DNA of 32,900 bases from Chloroflexaceae bacterium (GTDB taxonomy: Bacteria > Chloroflexota > Chloroflexia > Chloroflexales > Chloroflexaceae). The notes under the pieces are model-generated. The model ran no database searches. It was not told the DNA's origin and saw only the letters and a program-made list of their open reading frames with translations. Location of the stretch: positions 1 through 32,900 of the forward strand of contig JAOACN010000408.1 in assembly GCA_026417815.1 (NCBI GenBank). Direction: 5' to 3'. How positions within the stretch are numbered: position 1 is the first letter of the stretch; every line of letters begins with the position of its first letter. This document shows positions 1 through 8,024 of the stretch, piece after piece. Made by a program: the position numbers and the translations under genes.

Positions 1-2
1 TG

Positions 3-1037
3 GTTACAGGCGACCATCCTGCCACGGCGCTGGCCATTGCCCGCGACCTGGGCATCGCCAGCGAACCCGACGACCTGGTAGTGGGCCGTGACCTGCCCCA
101 CGTGCAAAGCGGCAGCGCAGCGGACTTTCTGGAGCGCACCCGCGGCGTCCACGTCTTCGCGCGGGTTACGCCGTTGCAGAAGTTGCACATCGTCGAGGCC
201 CTGCGGGCGCAGGGGCACTTCGTGGCCGTCACCGGCGACGGGGTGAACGACGCGCCGGCGCTACGGGCCGCCAACATCGGCGTGGCCATGGGATCGGGCA
301 CCGACATTGCCAAAGACACCGCCGACATCATCGTCACCGACGACAATTTCGCCTCGATCGTCCATGGCGTGGAGGAGGGGCGCTACGCCTACGCCAACGT
401 GCGCAAGGTCATTCTGCTGCTGGTATCTACCGGCGCGGCAGAGGTGCTGCTCTTCCTGCTGGCGGTGGCCCTCGATTTCCCCCTGCCCCTCATCGCCGTG
501 CAGATCCTCTGGCTCAACCTGGTCACCAACGGCATCCAACACATCGCCCTCTCCTTTGAGGCGGGAGAGAAAGGGCTGATGCGCCGGCCTCCCCGGCGGC
601 CCGAAGAGGGCATCTTCAACCGGCGCATGGTCGAGCAGGTCGTGCTCTCCGGCCTGACGATCGGGCTGATCGGCTTCGGGGTCTGGATCTATCTGCTCAA
701 CGCGGGGTGGGAGGAAGAGGCGGCGCGCAATCTGCTCCTGCTGCTGATCGTCCTGTTTCAGAACTACCACGTCTTCAACTGTCGCTCGGAGTACGTCTCG
801 GCGTTCCGTATGCCCTTCCGCAACAACCCCTTCGCCTTCGTGGCGGTGATCGCGGCCCTGGGGTTGCACACGCTGGTGATGCACGTGCCCTTTATGCAGT
901 CACTGCTGCGCATCGCTCCGGTTACCCCGGAGCAATTCCTGATCCTCGCCGCCCTCGCTGGCGCCATTCTGGTGATCATGGAACTGTACAAGCTCGTCCG
1001 GCGCGAACCGGCGCTGGCGCTGAAGGGAGTGTCGTAA
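3..1037 (+). CDS. P-type cation-transporting ATPase, C-terminal part (5' end outside window)
   Basis: This is the 3' part of an inner-membrane ATP-driven cation pump. The reading frame is open from base 3, so the start lies upstream of the window. It begins inside the cytoplasmic P domain with VTGDHPATALAIA, followed by the hinge motif TGDGVNDAPAL and the KDTADIIVTDDNF segment. These are hallmarks of P2-type (Ca2+/Na+-like) ATPases rather than heavy-metal P1B pumps. The C-terminal membrane block follows, with about six hydrophobic helices. Its M6-like stretch reads QILWLNLVTNGIQHIALSFE, where SERCA-type pumps have Asp in the NLVTDG position, so the transported ion cannot be assigned. The gene faces ackA, with a long hairpin in the gap. 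Family is certain; substrate is unknown. Confidence 0.93.
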   Translation, partial: VTGDHPATALAIARDLGIASEPDDLVVGRDLPHVQSGSAADFLERTRGVHVFARVTPLQKLHIVEALRAQGHFVAVTGDGVNDAPALRAANIGVAMGSGTDIAKDTADIIVTDDNFASIVHGVEEGRYAYANVRKVILLLVSTGAAEVLLFLLAVALDFPLPLIAVQILWLNLVTNGIQHIALSFEAGEKGLMRRPPRRPEEGIFNRRMVEQVVLSGLTIGLIGFGVWIYLLNAGWEEEAARNLLLLLIVLFQNYHVFNCRSEYVSAFRMPFRNNPFAFVAVIAALGLHTLVMHVPFMQSLLRIAPVTPEQFLILAALAGAILVIMELYKLVRREPALALKGVS

Positions 1038-1094
1038 CCAGAATCCCTTTTCCTTCGGAGGGGCTTCGCCGTTCCGAGCTTCTCTCCAACCTCC

Positions 1095-1135
1095 GGCAGG
1101 GGCGTAGGGAAACCAGGTTTCCCCACGCCCCTGCC
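1095..1135. terminator. Long hairpin between convergent ATPase and ackA genes
   Basis: Two 20-nt arms (1095-1114 and 1116-1135) are inverse complements with one mismatch. The centre is AAACC-A-GGTTT. It sits between converging genes and could stop transcription from both sides, although no T-run follows on either strand. The GGGGAAACC/GGTTTCCCC core recurs in other gaps of this window. Confidence 0.55.
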
Positions 1136-1151
1136 CGCGGCGCCAGCCCCC

Positions 1152-2345
1152 TCAGCGCCCGTGCAGGGCGCTGACCGTATGACGGGCGATCATCTGCTCC
1201 TCGTCGGTGGGGATTACCCACACCGATACCCGGCTGTCGGGGGTGGTGATGCACGGCCCGCGGCCCTCGTTGGCGGCGGGGTCGAGTTGCACGCCCAGCC
1301 AGGCCAGGCCCCGGCAGACCCGCTCGCGGATCGGGGCGCTGTTCTCCCCGATGCCGGCCGTAAAGACCATGGCATCAAGGCCGCCCAGGGCCGCGGCCAG
1401 GGCGCCCGTTTCGCGGATGATGCGGTAGACGAAGTAGTCAACCGCCAGCGCGGCGCGCGGGTCGCTGCTGGCGAGGAGGGTGCGCATGTCGTTGCTGATC
1501 CCCGACAGGCCGAGGAGACCGGAACGCTTGTAGAGCAGGTCCTCGATCTGTTTGGCGCCCATCCCCTTTTCCTGCATCAGGTAGAGCAACACCCCCGGGT
1601 CGATCTGCCCGCAGCGGGTGCCCATCGGCAGCCCGTCGAGCGCCGTGAAGCCCATGGTGCTCTCGACGCTGCGGCCCTGGTGGATGGCGCACATGCTGGC
1701 GCCATTGCCCAGGTGGGCCACGATAACCCGACCGTCGGCGATCTGCGGCGCGACGTCGCGGAGCGCCTGGGCGATGTACTCGTAGGACAGACCGTGAAAA
1801 CCGTAGCGCCGCACCCCCTCGGCGTAGAACTCCTCGGGGAGAGCGAAGCGTTCCACCACCGCGGTGTGGGTACGATGGAAGGCCGTATCAAAACAGGCCA
1901 CGTTGGGCACGCCGGGCAGAAACTCCATCGTCGCGCTGATGCCCGCCAGGTTGGCGGGTTGGTGCAGCGGCGCCAGGGGCACGAAGGTTTCGAGAGTCGC
2001 CAGTATCGTCTCGTCCACCACCACGGGGGCGCTGTAGAGCGTGCCGCCGTGCACCACGCGGTGCCCGATCCCCAGCAGACCATCCTCGGGCAACTGCGGA
2101 TCGAGGTAGGCCGCCAGCCGTTCCAGAGCATAGGCATGCCCACGCCCCGCCGGGCGCACCGCCCAGGCGTCTTCGTGCACCGTCGCCCCGGTCCGGTCCT
2201 CGACCTTGAAGCGCGGCTGGGTGCCGATGCCTTCGATCTGCCCCTTGAAACGAACCGTGACACTGGCCGCATCGGCAGCGTAGTCGTACACCGTGAACTT
2301 GATACTCGAGGATCCGGCATTCAGTACGAGAATCGCTCTGGTCAC
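1152..2345 (-). CDS. ackA: Acetate kinase
   Basis: Cytoplasmic enzyme interconverting acetyl phosphate + ADP and acetate + ATP, the substrate-level phosphorylation half of the Pta-AckA pathway. The 397-residue length is normal for the family. Motifs seen: NAGSSSIKF near the N terminus (residues 9-17), GHRVVHGG (94-101), FDTAFH (152-157, with the catalytic Asp), YGFHG (181-185), HLGNGAS (211-217) and PTDEEQMIARHT near the C terminus. Translation starts at a GTG (2345-2343) with AGGAGG seven bases upstream. It lies 36 bp downstream of the phosphate acyltransferase gene on the same strand, so the two almost certainly form one operon. Confidence 0.97.
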   Translation of the reverse strand: MTRAILVLNAGSSSIKFTVYDYAADAASVTVRFKGQIEGIGTQPRFKVEDRTGATVHEDAWAVRPAGRGHAYALERLAAYLDPQLPEDGLLGIGHRVVHGGTLYSAPVVVDETILATLETFVPLAPLHQPANLAGISATMEFLPGVPNVACFDTAFHRTHTAVVERFALPEEFYAEGVRRYGFHGLSYEYIAQALRDVAPQIADGRVIVAHLGNGASMCAIHQGRSVESTMGFTALDGLPMGTRCGQIDPGVLLYLMQEKGMGAKQIEDLLYKRSGLLGLSGISNDMRTLLASSDPRAALAVDYFVYRIIRETGALAAALGGLDAMVFTAGIGENSAPIRERVCRGLAWLGVQLDPAANEGRGPCITTPDSRVSVWVIPTDEEQMIARHTVSALHGR

Positions 2346-2381
2346 GCGGCGCCTCCTCTCGGCTCATAGAGGCGGATCGAA

Positions 2382-3359
2382 TTACGCTGCCGCGGCGGCC
2401 TGGGCGCTCTTGCGAGCGTGGACCAGCAGCACCGCGAGGGCGCACGAGGCCAGCCGGGCGCGCACGCTGTCGGCGCGGCTGGTGAGGATGATCGGCACGC
2501 GCGCGCCGAGCACGATCCCCGCCGCCTCGGCCCGGGTGAGGAACGTCAGTTGCTTGGCCAGGATATTGCCCGCTTCAAGATCGGGCACCACCAGAATGTC
2601 GGCCTGCCCGGCCACTGGCGAACGGATGCCCTTGGCCCTTGCCGCCTCCACGCTGATGGCGTTATCGAAGGCCAGCGGGCCATCGAGAATGCCGCCGGTG
2701 ATCTGCCCACGGTCGGCCATCTTGCACAGCGCGGCGGCGTCAATCGTGGACTGCATGGCCGGGTTAACCGTTTCAACCGCGGCCAGAATGGCGACCTTCG
2801 GTTCGGGGATGTTGAGGGCCAGGGCCAGGTCGATCGCGTTCTGCACGATGTCACGCTTGGCCATCAGATCGGGGGCCACGTTGACCGCCCCGTCGGTGAC
2901 GATCAGCGGCTTGGGGTAGGTGGGCACGTCCATCACGAAGCAGTGGCTGATGCGCCGCCCGGTACGCAGCCCGGTGGTGCTGTTGACCACCTCGGCCAGC
3001 AACTCATCCGTGTGGAGGCTGCCTTTCATCAGCGCCTCGGCCTCCCCGGCCCGCACCAGGGCCACGGCCTTGGCCGCCGCCTCGTGGCTGTGGGCGGCGT
3101 CCACGATCGGGAAGGGCGTCAGATCCAGCCCCTCGCGCTCGGCCACGGCGCGGATCTTCGCCTGCGGACCAACCAGAACCGGCTTGATCAGCCCTTCTCG
3201 CGCCGCATCCACCGCGGCCGTCAGCGAGGCGTCATCACAGGGGTGGGCCACCGCCACGATGATCGGCTCCCGCTCCCTGGCCGCGTCCATCAGCATTTTG
3301 TAGCCGTCGAACTGGTTATCGCCCAGCACCGCGGCCGGGTTGGTGTGTTCGGTTGACAT
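2382..3359 (-). CDS. pta: Phosphate acetyl/butyryltransferase (PTA_PTB family)
   Basis: Cytoplasmic acyltransferase moving an acetyl (or butyryl) group between CoA and phosphate; with the adjacent acetate kinase it makes or consumes acetate through acetyl phosphate. The 325-residue size and single-domain layout match the short Ptb/EutD-like forms, not the long E. coli Pta with its N-terminal regulatory part. Typical family segments include ALMKGSLHTDELL, the ISHCFVMDVP region, ILDGPLAFDNAIS and the C-terminal QADILVVPDLEAGNIL. The ATG at 3359 is preceded by GAGGAG. Chain-length preference (acetyl or butyryl) cannot be read from sequence, but the ackA neighbour favours acetyl. The C terminus ends in an alanine-rich tail. 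Confidence 0.9.
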   Translation of the reverse strand: MSTEHTNPAAVLGDNQFDGYKMLMDAAREREPIIVAVAHPCDDASLTAAVDAAREGLIKPVLVGPQAKIRAVAEREGLDLTPFPIVDAAHSHEAAAKAVALVRAGEAEALMKGSLHTDELLAEVVNSTTGLRTGRRISHCFVMDVPTYPKPLIVTDGAVNVAPDLMAKRDIVQNAIDLALALNIPEPKVAILAAVETVNPAMQSTIDAAALCKMADRGQITGGILDGPLAFDNAISVEAARAKGIRSPVAGQADILVVPDLEAGNILAKQLTFLTRAEAAGIVLGARVPIILTSRADSVRARLASCALAVLLVHARKSAQAAAAA

Positions 3360-3383
3360 CGTTCCGCTCCTCTCCTCTGTTGC

Positions 3384-3443
3384 GGGGAGGGCGAAACCCT
3401 CCCCTCAGGCATGGGTGCGGGGCAACCGGGTGTCCCCACACCC
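3384..3443. repeat. Two adjacent intergenic palindromes upstream of pta
   Basis: A perfect 8-bp hairpin GGGGAGGG/CCCTCCCC (3384-3404, loop CGAAA) is followed by an imperfect one (3413-3443, GGGTG-GGGG paired with CCCC-CACCC). Both belong to the palindrome families repeated in other gaps of this window. They lie in the 273-bp divergent region between pta and the aminotransferase; I saw no convincing promoter there. Confidence 0.6.
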
Positions 3444-3632
3444 TTCCCGCTGGCAGGTGGAATCATGGACGTATTGCCGCAGCATGTCAAACGACGGAAC
3501 GAAACAGCCCCGGGTCACGCGGGCCACCAGATGTCCCGCGCCCAATCCAAAAGCCAGAAATCCCAAATCCACCCTTGTGGTACCATACAGGGCGCCAGTC
3601 TGCCCGTAGAATAAGCGCCGCAGGAGCCTGTG

Positions 3633-4817
3633 ATGAGCCATGTTCGCGTCGCCGCCCGCGTCAGCGGCTTCGGCACCTCGATTTTCGCCGAGATCAGCGC
3701 CCTGGCCCTCGAGTGCGGGGCAGTGAACCTGGGCCAGGGGTTCCCCGACTTTGCCGGCCCGGCCTGGGTGAAGCAAGCCGCCGCCGAGGCCATTGCCGCC
3801 GACATGAACCAGTACGCCCCCTACCAGGGTCTTCCACGGTTGCGCGAGGCCATCGCCGCAACCTGGCGCGCCCAGGGCTGGCGCGAACCCGACCCGGCCC
3901 ACGAGGTGACGGTCACCAGCGGCGCGACCGAGGCCCTGTTCGCGGCGATGCAGGCGCTGATCGATCCCGGCGATGAGGTGATCGTCTTCGAGCCATTCTA
4001 CGATGCCTACGTGCCCGATATTACCATGGCCGGAGGCGCGCCGCGCCTGGTGCGCCTGCACCCTCCCGCGCCCGGCGCGCCCGCCTGGCGCTTCGACCCC
4101 GATGAACTGCGCGCCGCCTTCGGACCCCGCACGCGGTTGCTGCTACTCAACACGCCCCACAACCCGACCGGCAAGGTCTTCAGCCGCGCCGAACTGGAAC
4201 TGATCGCCGCCCTGTGTATTGAACACGACGTCCTGGTCGTCACTGACGAGGTGTACGATCAACTGGTCTTCGACGGCGCCAGGCACCTGCCGATCGCCAC
4301 CCTGCCAGGTATGTGGGAACGCACGCTGACGATCAACTCCACCGGTAAAACCTTCAGCGTCACAGGGTGGAAGATCGGCTATGCGGTGGGACCGGCCTGG
4401 CTCAACCAGGCGTTGCGCTCCGCCCACCAGTGGGTGACCTTTGCCACCGCCACGCCGCTGCAGGTTGCCGCGGCCGCGGCCCTGGAGAGCGCCCTGACCA
4501 ACGGCTACTACGCCCAGTTCCGCGCCGAGTACGCCCGGCGCTACCAGGTGTTGCGCGCCATTCTGGACAGCGCCGGCCTGCCCACGCTACCGACCGAGGG
4601 CAGTTACTTCATCATGGTTGACATCAGCCGGACGGGGTTCGGGAGCGATGCTGAGTTCTGCCGCTGGCTCACCCGCGAGGTCGGCGTGGCGGCCATTCCA
4701 CCCTCGGCCTTCTATGCTGACCCGGCCTCGGCGCCCCTGCTGGCGCGCTTCTGCTTCGCCAAGCGCCTGGAGACGTTGCAGGCCGCGGGCGAGCGCCTGG
4801 GGCGCCTGGGGGCGTAA
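3633..4817 (+). CDS. PLP-dependent class I/II aminotransferase (methionine/kynurenine aminotransferase-like)
   Basis: Fold-type I aminotransferase of 394 residues, cytoplasmic. The Schiff-base lysine is in STGKTFSVTGWKIGY (K239 counting from the ATG at 3633). Other family marks are NLGQGFPDF (33-40), the NQYAPYQGLPRLREAI substrate-loop region, TSGATEAL (95-102), NTPHNPTGKV (173-182) and VTDEVYDQL. The NLGQGFPDF and YAPYQG pattern is that of the YbdL/kynurenine aminotransferase group, which transaminates methionine and aromatic or related amino acids with 2-oxo acids; the true substrate is not known. I chose ATG 3633 over the in-frame GTG at 3630 because AGGAG (3622-3626) is then six bases away. 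It is followed by a strong hairpin overlapping its stop codon. Confidence 0.92.
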   Translation: MSHVRVAARVSGFGTSIFAEISALALECGAVNLGQGFPDFAGPAWVKQAAAEAIAADMNQYAPYQGLPRLREAIAATWRAQGWREPDPAHEVTVTSGATEALFAAMQALIDPGDEVIVFEPFYDAYVPDITMAGGAPRLVRLHPPAPGAPAWRFDPDELRAAFGPRTRLLLLNTPHNPTGKVFSRAELELIAALCIEHDVLVVTDEVYDQLVFDGARHLPIATLPGMWERTLTINSTGKTFSVTGWKIGYAVGPAWLNQALRSAHQWVTFATATPLQVAAAAALESALTNGYYAQFRAEYARRYQVLRAILDSAGLPTLPTEGSYFIMVDISRTGFGSDAEFCRWLTREVGVAAIPPSAFYADPASAPLLARFCFAKRLETLQAAGERLGRLGA

Positions 4818-4854
4818 GGCCGAAGCATCGGTTGTGCCGATGCTTCGGCCTTAC
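4814..4854. terminator. Perfect 18-bp hairpin, bidirectional terminator candidate
   Basis: Arms 4814-4831 and 4837-4854 are exact inverse complements with the 5-nt loop TTGTG. The TAA stop of the aminotransferase lies inside the left arm. It separates two converging genes (the minus-strand TPR gene ends at 4868). No clear U-run follows on either strand. A near-identical hairpin lies at 26176-26216. Confidence 0.7.
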
Positions 4855-4867
4855 ATTGCAGGACAGG

Positions 4868-5911
4868 TCATCGCGCCGTCTGCGACGAGACCTGGCTCAT
4901 TGCGGCGAGCTGGCGGGCCTGACCGGCGAGGCCGGCCTGGGCGCGTTCAATGTAGGCGCGGGCTTCCTGGAAGCGCTGGGCGGCGCGGTTGGCATTGGCG
5001 ACGTCGTAGCCGCTGTAGAACTCCAGTAACGCATCGAGGCCGGCGAGTTGCAACTCCAGGCCCCGGCGGTAATCGTCGTGGGCCCGCTGGAGCGTGCCGG
5101 GCGGGCGCAACTGGCCCATGGCGGCCATGGCCGCCTCGACCGAGGCGCGCAGCCGTTGCGTGGCGGCCACGTGCCCTACCGAGGCCCCGCCGGGCCGGCT
5201 GGTGGCCTCGCGGTAGGCGGCGGTCGCGGCGCGCAGGTCGGCCCGCACGGCCTCAAAGGCGGCCAGGTAGCTCACCGTCAGGCCCTCAACGACGGCGAGC
5301 GGTTCGGCTTCGAGGATGGGCGCAATGGTGGGCGTGGCTGGAACAGGTGTGGTCAGGGCCAGGCTAAAGACAGCCTCTTCCGGGACGGACGGCCTTGTCC
5401 AGGCGCGTTGCGTGGTCAGGATCAGGCTCTGGTGCAGCACCAGGGCAACCAGCAGGAGGGCGATGGGAAAGGCCCAGAGCAACAGCCGCGCCCGGCGCGT
5501 CTCACGGAGCGAATGGCGCCAGCCGATCCACCAGGCCGGGTCGGTCCCGCGGCGCTGGTTGAGGGCGGGAGAAGAGGGAGCGGCAGCCGCAGCCAGGCCA
5601 GGGGCCGGGCGGGCCGCGCCGGTGTAGCCCTTGCGTTCGCGGAGAAATTGTAAGCCGCGCCGGGCGTGCTGGTTATGCGGATTGAGCTTGAGCGCCGCCT
5701 CGAGGCAAAAGGCCTGCTCATCGGGGTCCTCAAGCACGCCGCTGAGCCAGAGCCAGGCCAGTTCACAACTCGGGTCGAGTTGCAGCGAACGGGTCAACAA
5801 ACCAGCGGCGATGCGCTTCTGGCCGCTGCGGGCAGCAGCCACGCCCCGCTGGTACAGGCCCTGGGCCTCGCCGATGTTCGCTTTGACCGCCGGCTCGATG
5901 CTGCTGGTCAT
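4868..5911 (-). CDS. TPR-containing single-pass membrane protein of unknown function
   Basis: Of unknown function. From the ATG at 5911 it has about 347 residues. The N-terminal part holds tetratricopeptide-like helices (AQGLYQRGVAAARSGQKRIA, LLTRSLQLDPSCELAWLWLSG, CLEAALKLNPHNQHARRGLQ), a protein-interaction fold. A Pro/Ala linker follows, then a basic stretch and one transmembrane helix (LLLWAFPIALLLVALVLHQ). The C-terminal domain, presumably outside the membrane, is Ala/Arg-rich and probably helical. The frame continues upstream to a TTG at 5962, but that codon lies inside an intergenic palindrome, so I prefer the ATG. Such N-terminal TPR + TM proteins are common in Chloroflexota as an impression from family knowledge; the role is not predictable. 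Confidence 0.8.
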   Translation of the reverse strand: MTSSIEPAVKANIGEAQGLYQRGVAAARSGQKRIAAGLLTRSLQLDPSCELAWLWLSGVLEDPDEQAFCLEAALKLNPHNQHARRGLQFLRERKGYTGAARPAPGLAAAAAPSSPALNQRRGTDPAWWIGWRHSLRETRRARLLLWAFPIALLLVALVLHQSLILTTQRAWTRPSVPEEAVFSLALTTPVPATPTIAPILEAEPLAVVEGLTVSYLAAFEAVRADLRAATAAYREATSRPGGASVGHVAATQRLRASVEAAMAAMGQLRPPGTLQRAHDDYRRGLELQLAGLDALLEFYSGYDVANANRAAQRFQEARAYIERAQAGLAGQARQLAAMSQVSSQTAR

Positions 5912-5950
5912 GGGTCTGAGAGCCTCTCCGGACAACTCCTTCGGGAGGGG

Positions 5951-6164
5951 CTGGGAGGGCAAAGCCCTGCCAGGAACCCGCCTTCCGCGCTCCGTTGGAG
6001 AAGGTGGGGAACTCGGGGTTCCCCACGCCCCTTACAGGAGGGCTGCGCCCTCCCGGCAACCTGCCTTCCACGCTCGGTTCGACGTAAGGTGGGGAACTCC
6101 GGGTTCCCCACCTTACGGGAGGGCTGCGCCCTCCCAGAAGGGCATCGGATACCCCGGGTATCCG
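5951..6164. repeat. Block of five clustered palindromes between the TPR and GH18 genes
   Basis: Five hairpins lie almost end to end: 5951-5973 (CTGGGAGGGC/GCCCTGCCAG, one mismatch); 6004-6026 (GTGGGGAAC/GTTCCCCAC); 6037-6053 (GGAGGGC-tgc-GCCCTCC); 6083-6117 (15-bp stem CGTAAGGTGGGGAAC); 6117-6135 (GGGAGGGC-tgc-GCCCTCCC); and a further 19-nt palindrome at 6146-6164 (CGGATACCCCGGGTATCCG). The unit order hairpin A (GGGGAAC) then hairpin B (GGGAGGGC) occurs twice in a row. Both flanking genes are on the minus strand, so this block would be transcribed and could act as a terminator or RNA-processing region downstream of the GH18 gene. Confidence 0.75.
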
Positions 6165-6173
6165 CACAGGCGC

Positions 6174-7439
6174 CTAATGGTCCGGCAACAGCGGATTAAT
6201 CGCCCGTTGCACCAGGGTGGCGTCTTCGACCAGGCTGGCGCGAATGGCGCGCCAGTACTCTGGTTGCTCGTAGCCAAGCTGCCAGATGGCGATGCCGGCA
6301 AGATCCTGGGTCTGGACGGTTTTAATTTTATCGGCCAGGCCAACCTCGGTCATGAACCACACCTCGCGCCAGCCCTGGGGCGAGCGGTACGAGAAGGTGC
6401 TTTCTCCGACCCGACCGCGGGCGTCCCGTTCACGGAAGTTCACGGTTACGCCCTGGGTGGCAATAATCTCTTCGAGGGTCTTCCAGGGACGGGCAGTGGC
6501 CGGGCCGCCGGGAGGCCAGTCATAGCCATAGAAATGCACGCCGATCAGCACCTTGGACGGATCAACGACCGAGCGGGCGTACTCGGACACCGATTCGATC
6601 CAGTACGCCGGGGCCACCGGGCCGGGGCCGCTCCCGCGCCAGTGGTAATCGTAGGTCATGATGCGCAGTTGATCAACATGCTTCCCCAGTTCGGCCCAAT
6701 CCTGGAAGCCCCCCAGGCCCCCCCAGTCGCTATCCTTGGCATGCACCGCCACGGTGAGCACCCGGCCGTGGCGGTGCAGGGCCGCGGCCAGTTCGGCGAT
6801 AAAGGCTGAGAAATCCCCGCGCAGGGATGGATCGAGACCCTCGTAGTCAATGTCGATCCCGTCATAGCCACGGGCCAGCACCTCATCGAGGATGTTCTGC
6901 ACATGGCGCGCGCGGATCTGCGGATTGCGCAGGACTCCCACGACAGAGTTCGGGTTCGCGGTCACGTTGTGGATCGAGGGAATAATGCGGACGTTATGCT
7001 CGTGGGCGATGCGCACCAGATCGTCATTGCGGGCGCCGTAGATCCGCCCGCTGGCATCGGTGGAGTACCAGAAGGGGCTAATATCGTCAATAATGTCGGC
7101 ATTGGCGAAAAACGACTCGCGCGCCCCGCCCTCGAAAAGGGGAGGCAACCAGACCACGATATAGCGCCCGCTCTTGGGATGGTAACTGACCGGACCGGCC
7201 TGGGGATCGGCGACGGTGGGAACCGGGGTTGGCGGCACCGGGGTTGGCAGCACGATGCGGAGCGGCGGTGCGGGCGTGGTGGTGGGGACGACCTGCGCGG
7301 TGGCGGCGGCAGCAGCTTGAACCTCTGGCAACCGCCGGGCGAGGCGGAGGGTCTCAGCGATCAGAAAGCCGGCAACCAGCAGCGCAACAACGTACAGCGC
7401 GCCGAGGATGAGAGCGCCGAAGGGAGGCGGGCGTCGCAT
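6174..7439 (-). CDS. Membrane-anchored glycoside hydrolase family 18 protein (chitinase/YaaH-SleL-like)
   Basis: Extracytoplasmic GH18 TIM-barrel protein of 421 residues. An N-terminal hydrophobic helix (about residues 8-30) anchors or exports it, followed by an Ala/Pro/Thr-rich linker (40-78) and the catalytic barrel. The signature DGIDIDYE (193-200) matches DGxDxDxE, with E200 the expected acid catalyst; later barrel strands show RIMTYDYHW and IAIWQLGYEQPEYW. The absence of chitin-binding modules and the overall style resemble the YaaH/SleL group, which cleaves N-acetylglucosamine linkages in cell-wall material, so a role in wall remodelling is more likely than chitin degradation (inference). 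The ATG at 7439 is two bases after the stop of the upstream metallopeptidase gene, so the two are probably translationally coupled. Confidence 0.88.
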   Translation of the reverse strand: MRRPPPFGALILGALYVVALLVAGFLIAETLRLARRLPEVQAAAAATAQVVPTTTPAPPLRIVLPTPVPPTPVPTVADPQAGPVSYHPKSGRYIVVWLPPLFEGGARESFFANADIIDDISPFWYSTDASGRIYGARNDDLVRIAHEHNVRIIPSIHNVTANPNSVVGVLRNPQIRARHVQNILDEVLARGYDGIDIDYEGLDPSLRGDFSAFIAELAAALHRHGRVLTVAVHAKDSDWGGLGGFQDWAELGKHVDQLRIMTYDYHWRGSGPGPVAPAYWIESVSEYARSVVDPSKVLIGVHFYGYDWPPGGPATARPWKTLEEIIATQGVTVNFRERDARGRVGESTFSYRSPQGWREVWFMTEVGLADKIKTVQTQDLAGIAIWQLGYEQPEYWRAIRASLVEDATLVQRAINPLLPDH

Positions 7440-7441
7440 AC

Positions 7442-7807
7442 TCAGTAGGCCCCGAGCTCACGCAGGCGATCATCGCTGATGCCAAAGACGTGGGCGATCT
7501 CGTGGAGCACGGTGCGCCGCACCTGGGCGCGCAGCGCCTCGGCGGTGCGGAAGTCGCGTTCGAGCGGTTCTTGAAAGATCACGATCGTATCGGGCAACAC
7601 CAGCAGATTACTTGCCCGTTCGGTAAGGGGAACGCCGTGGTACATCCCATAGACCGACTGCCAGGGTTTCAAGCCCAGCATCCGACGCTGTTCGCGGGTG
7701 GGTCGGCGCTCCACGATGATCTCGACGTTCTCCAGATAAGCGGCGAACTCGTCGGGCAGGCTGTCAAGGGCCTCGATCACGAGTTGTTCAAAGCTGGCGC
7801 TGTCCAT
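7442..7807 (-). CDS. Small zinc metallopeptidase-like protein (zincin, DUF1025/Zincin_1 type)
   Basis: A 121-residue cytoplasmic protein with the metalloprotease motif HEIAHVFGISD (102-112), that is HExxHxxGxxD, in which two His and the Asp would bind zinc and the Glu would be the catalytic base. The size and motif position near the C terminus match the Zincin_1 (formerly DUF1025) family, for which the substrate is not known. I place the start at ATG 7807, not at the upstream in-frame codon 7867, because a consensus -35/-10 promoter ends six bases before this ATG and would exclude the longer form. The gene leads a two-gene operon with the GH18 protein. Confidence 0.87.
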   Translation of the reverse strand: MDSASFEQLVIEALDSLPDEFAAYLENVEIIVERRPTREQRRMLGLKPWQSVYGMYHGVPLTERASNLLVLPDTIVIFQEPLERDFRTAEALRAQVRRTVLHEIAHVFGISDDRLRELGAY

Positions 7808-7843
7808 ACGGGCATTATACGATTCGACGATAACGGGTGTCAA
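7808..7843 (-). promoter_or_regulatory. Consensus sigma-70 promoter, apparently leaderless
   Basis: On the minus strand TTGACA (7843-7838) and TATAAT (7819-7814) are both perfect consensus hexamers separated by 18 bp. Only six bases (GCCCGT) lie between the -10 box and the ATG of the zincin gene, so the expected transcription start is the A of the ATG. No Shine-Dalgarno sequence is present. Confidence 0.8.
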
Positions 7844-8024
7844 GCATTTCACCTGACGTCCGCGCATGGGCGTCGCTCAATGGCGCACTGGATGGGCTAC
7901 AATGGCAGTTTGTGTCGGGCAGGCGAAATCGTGGTAGACTCGGGACGCGCGCCCTCACGGCATGTGATGGCGCGCCGGGCGCGATGGGGCGCCGGAAGAA
8001 CCGGTGAACCATCCAGGAGAAAGC

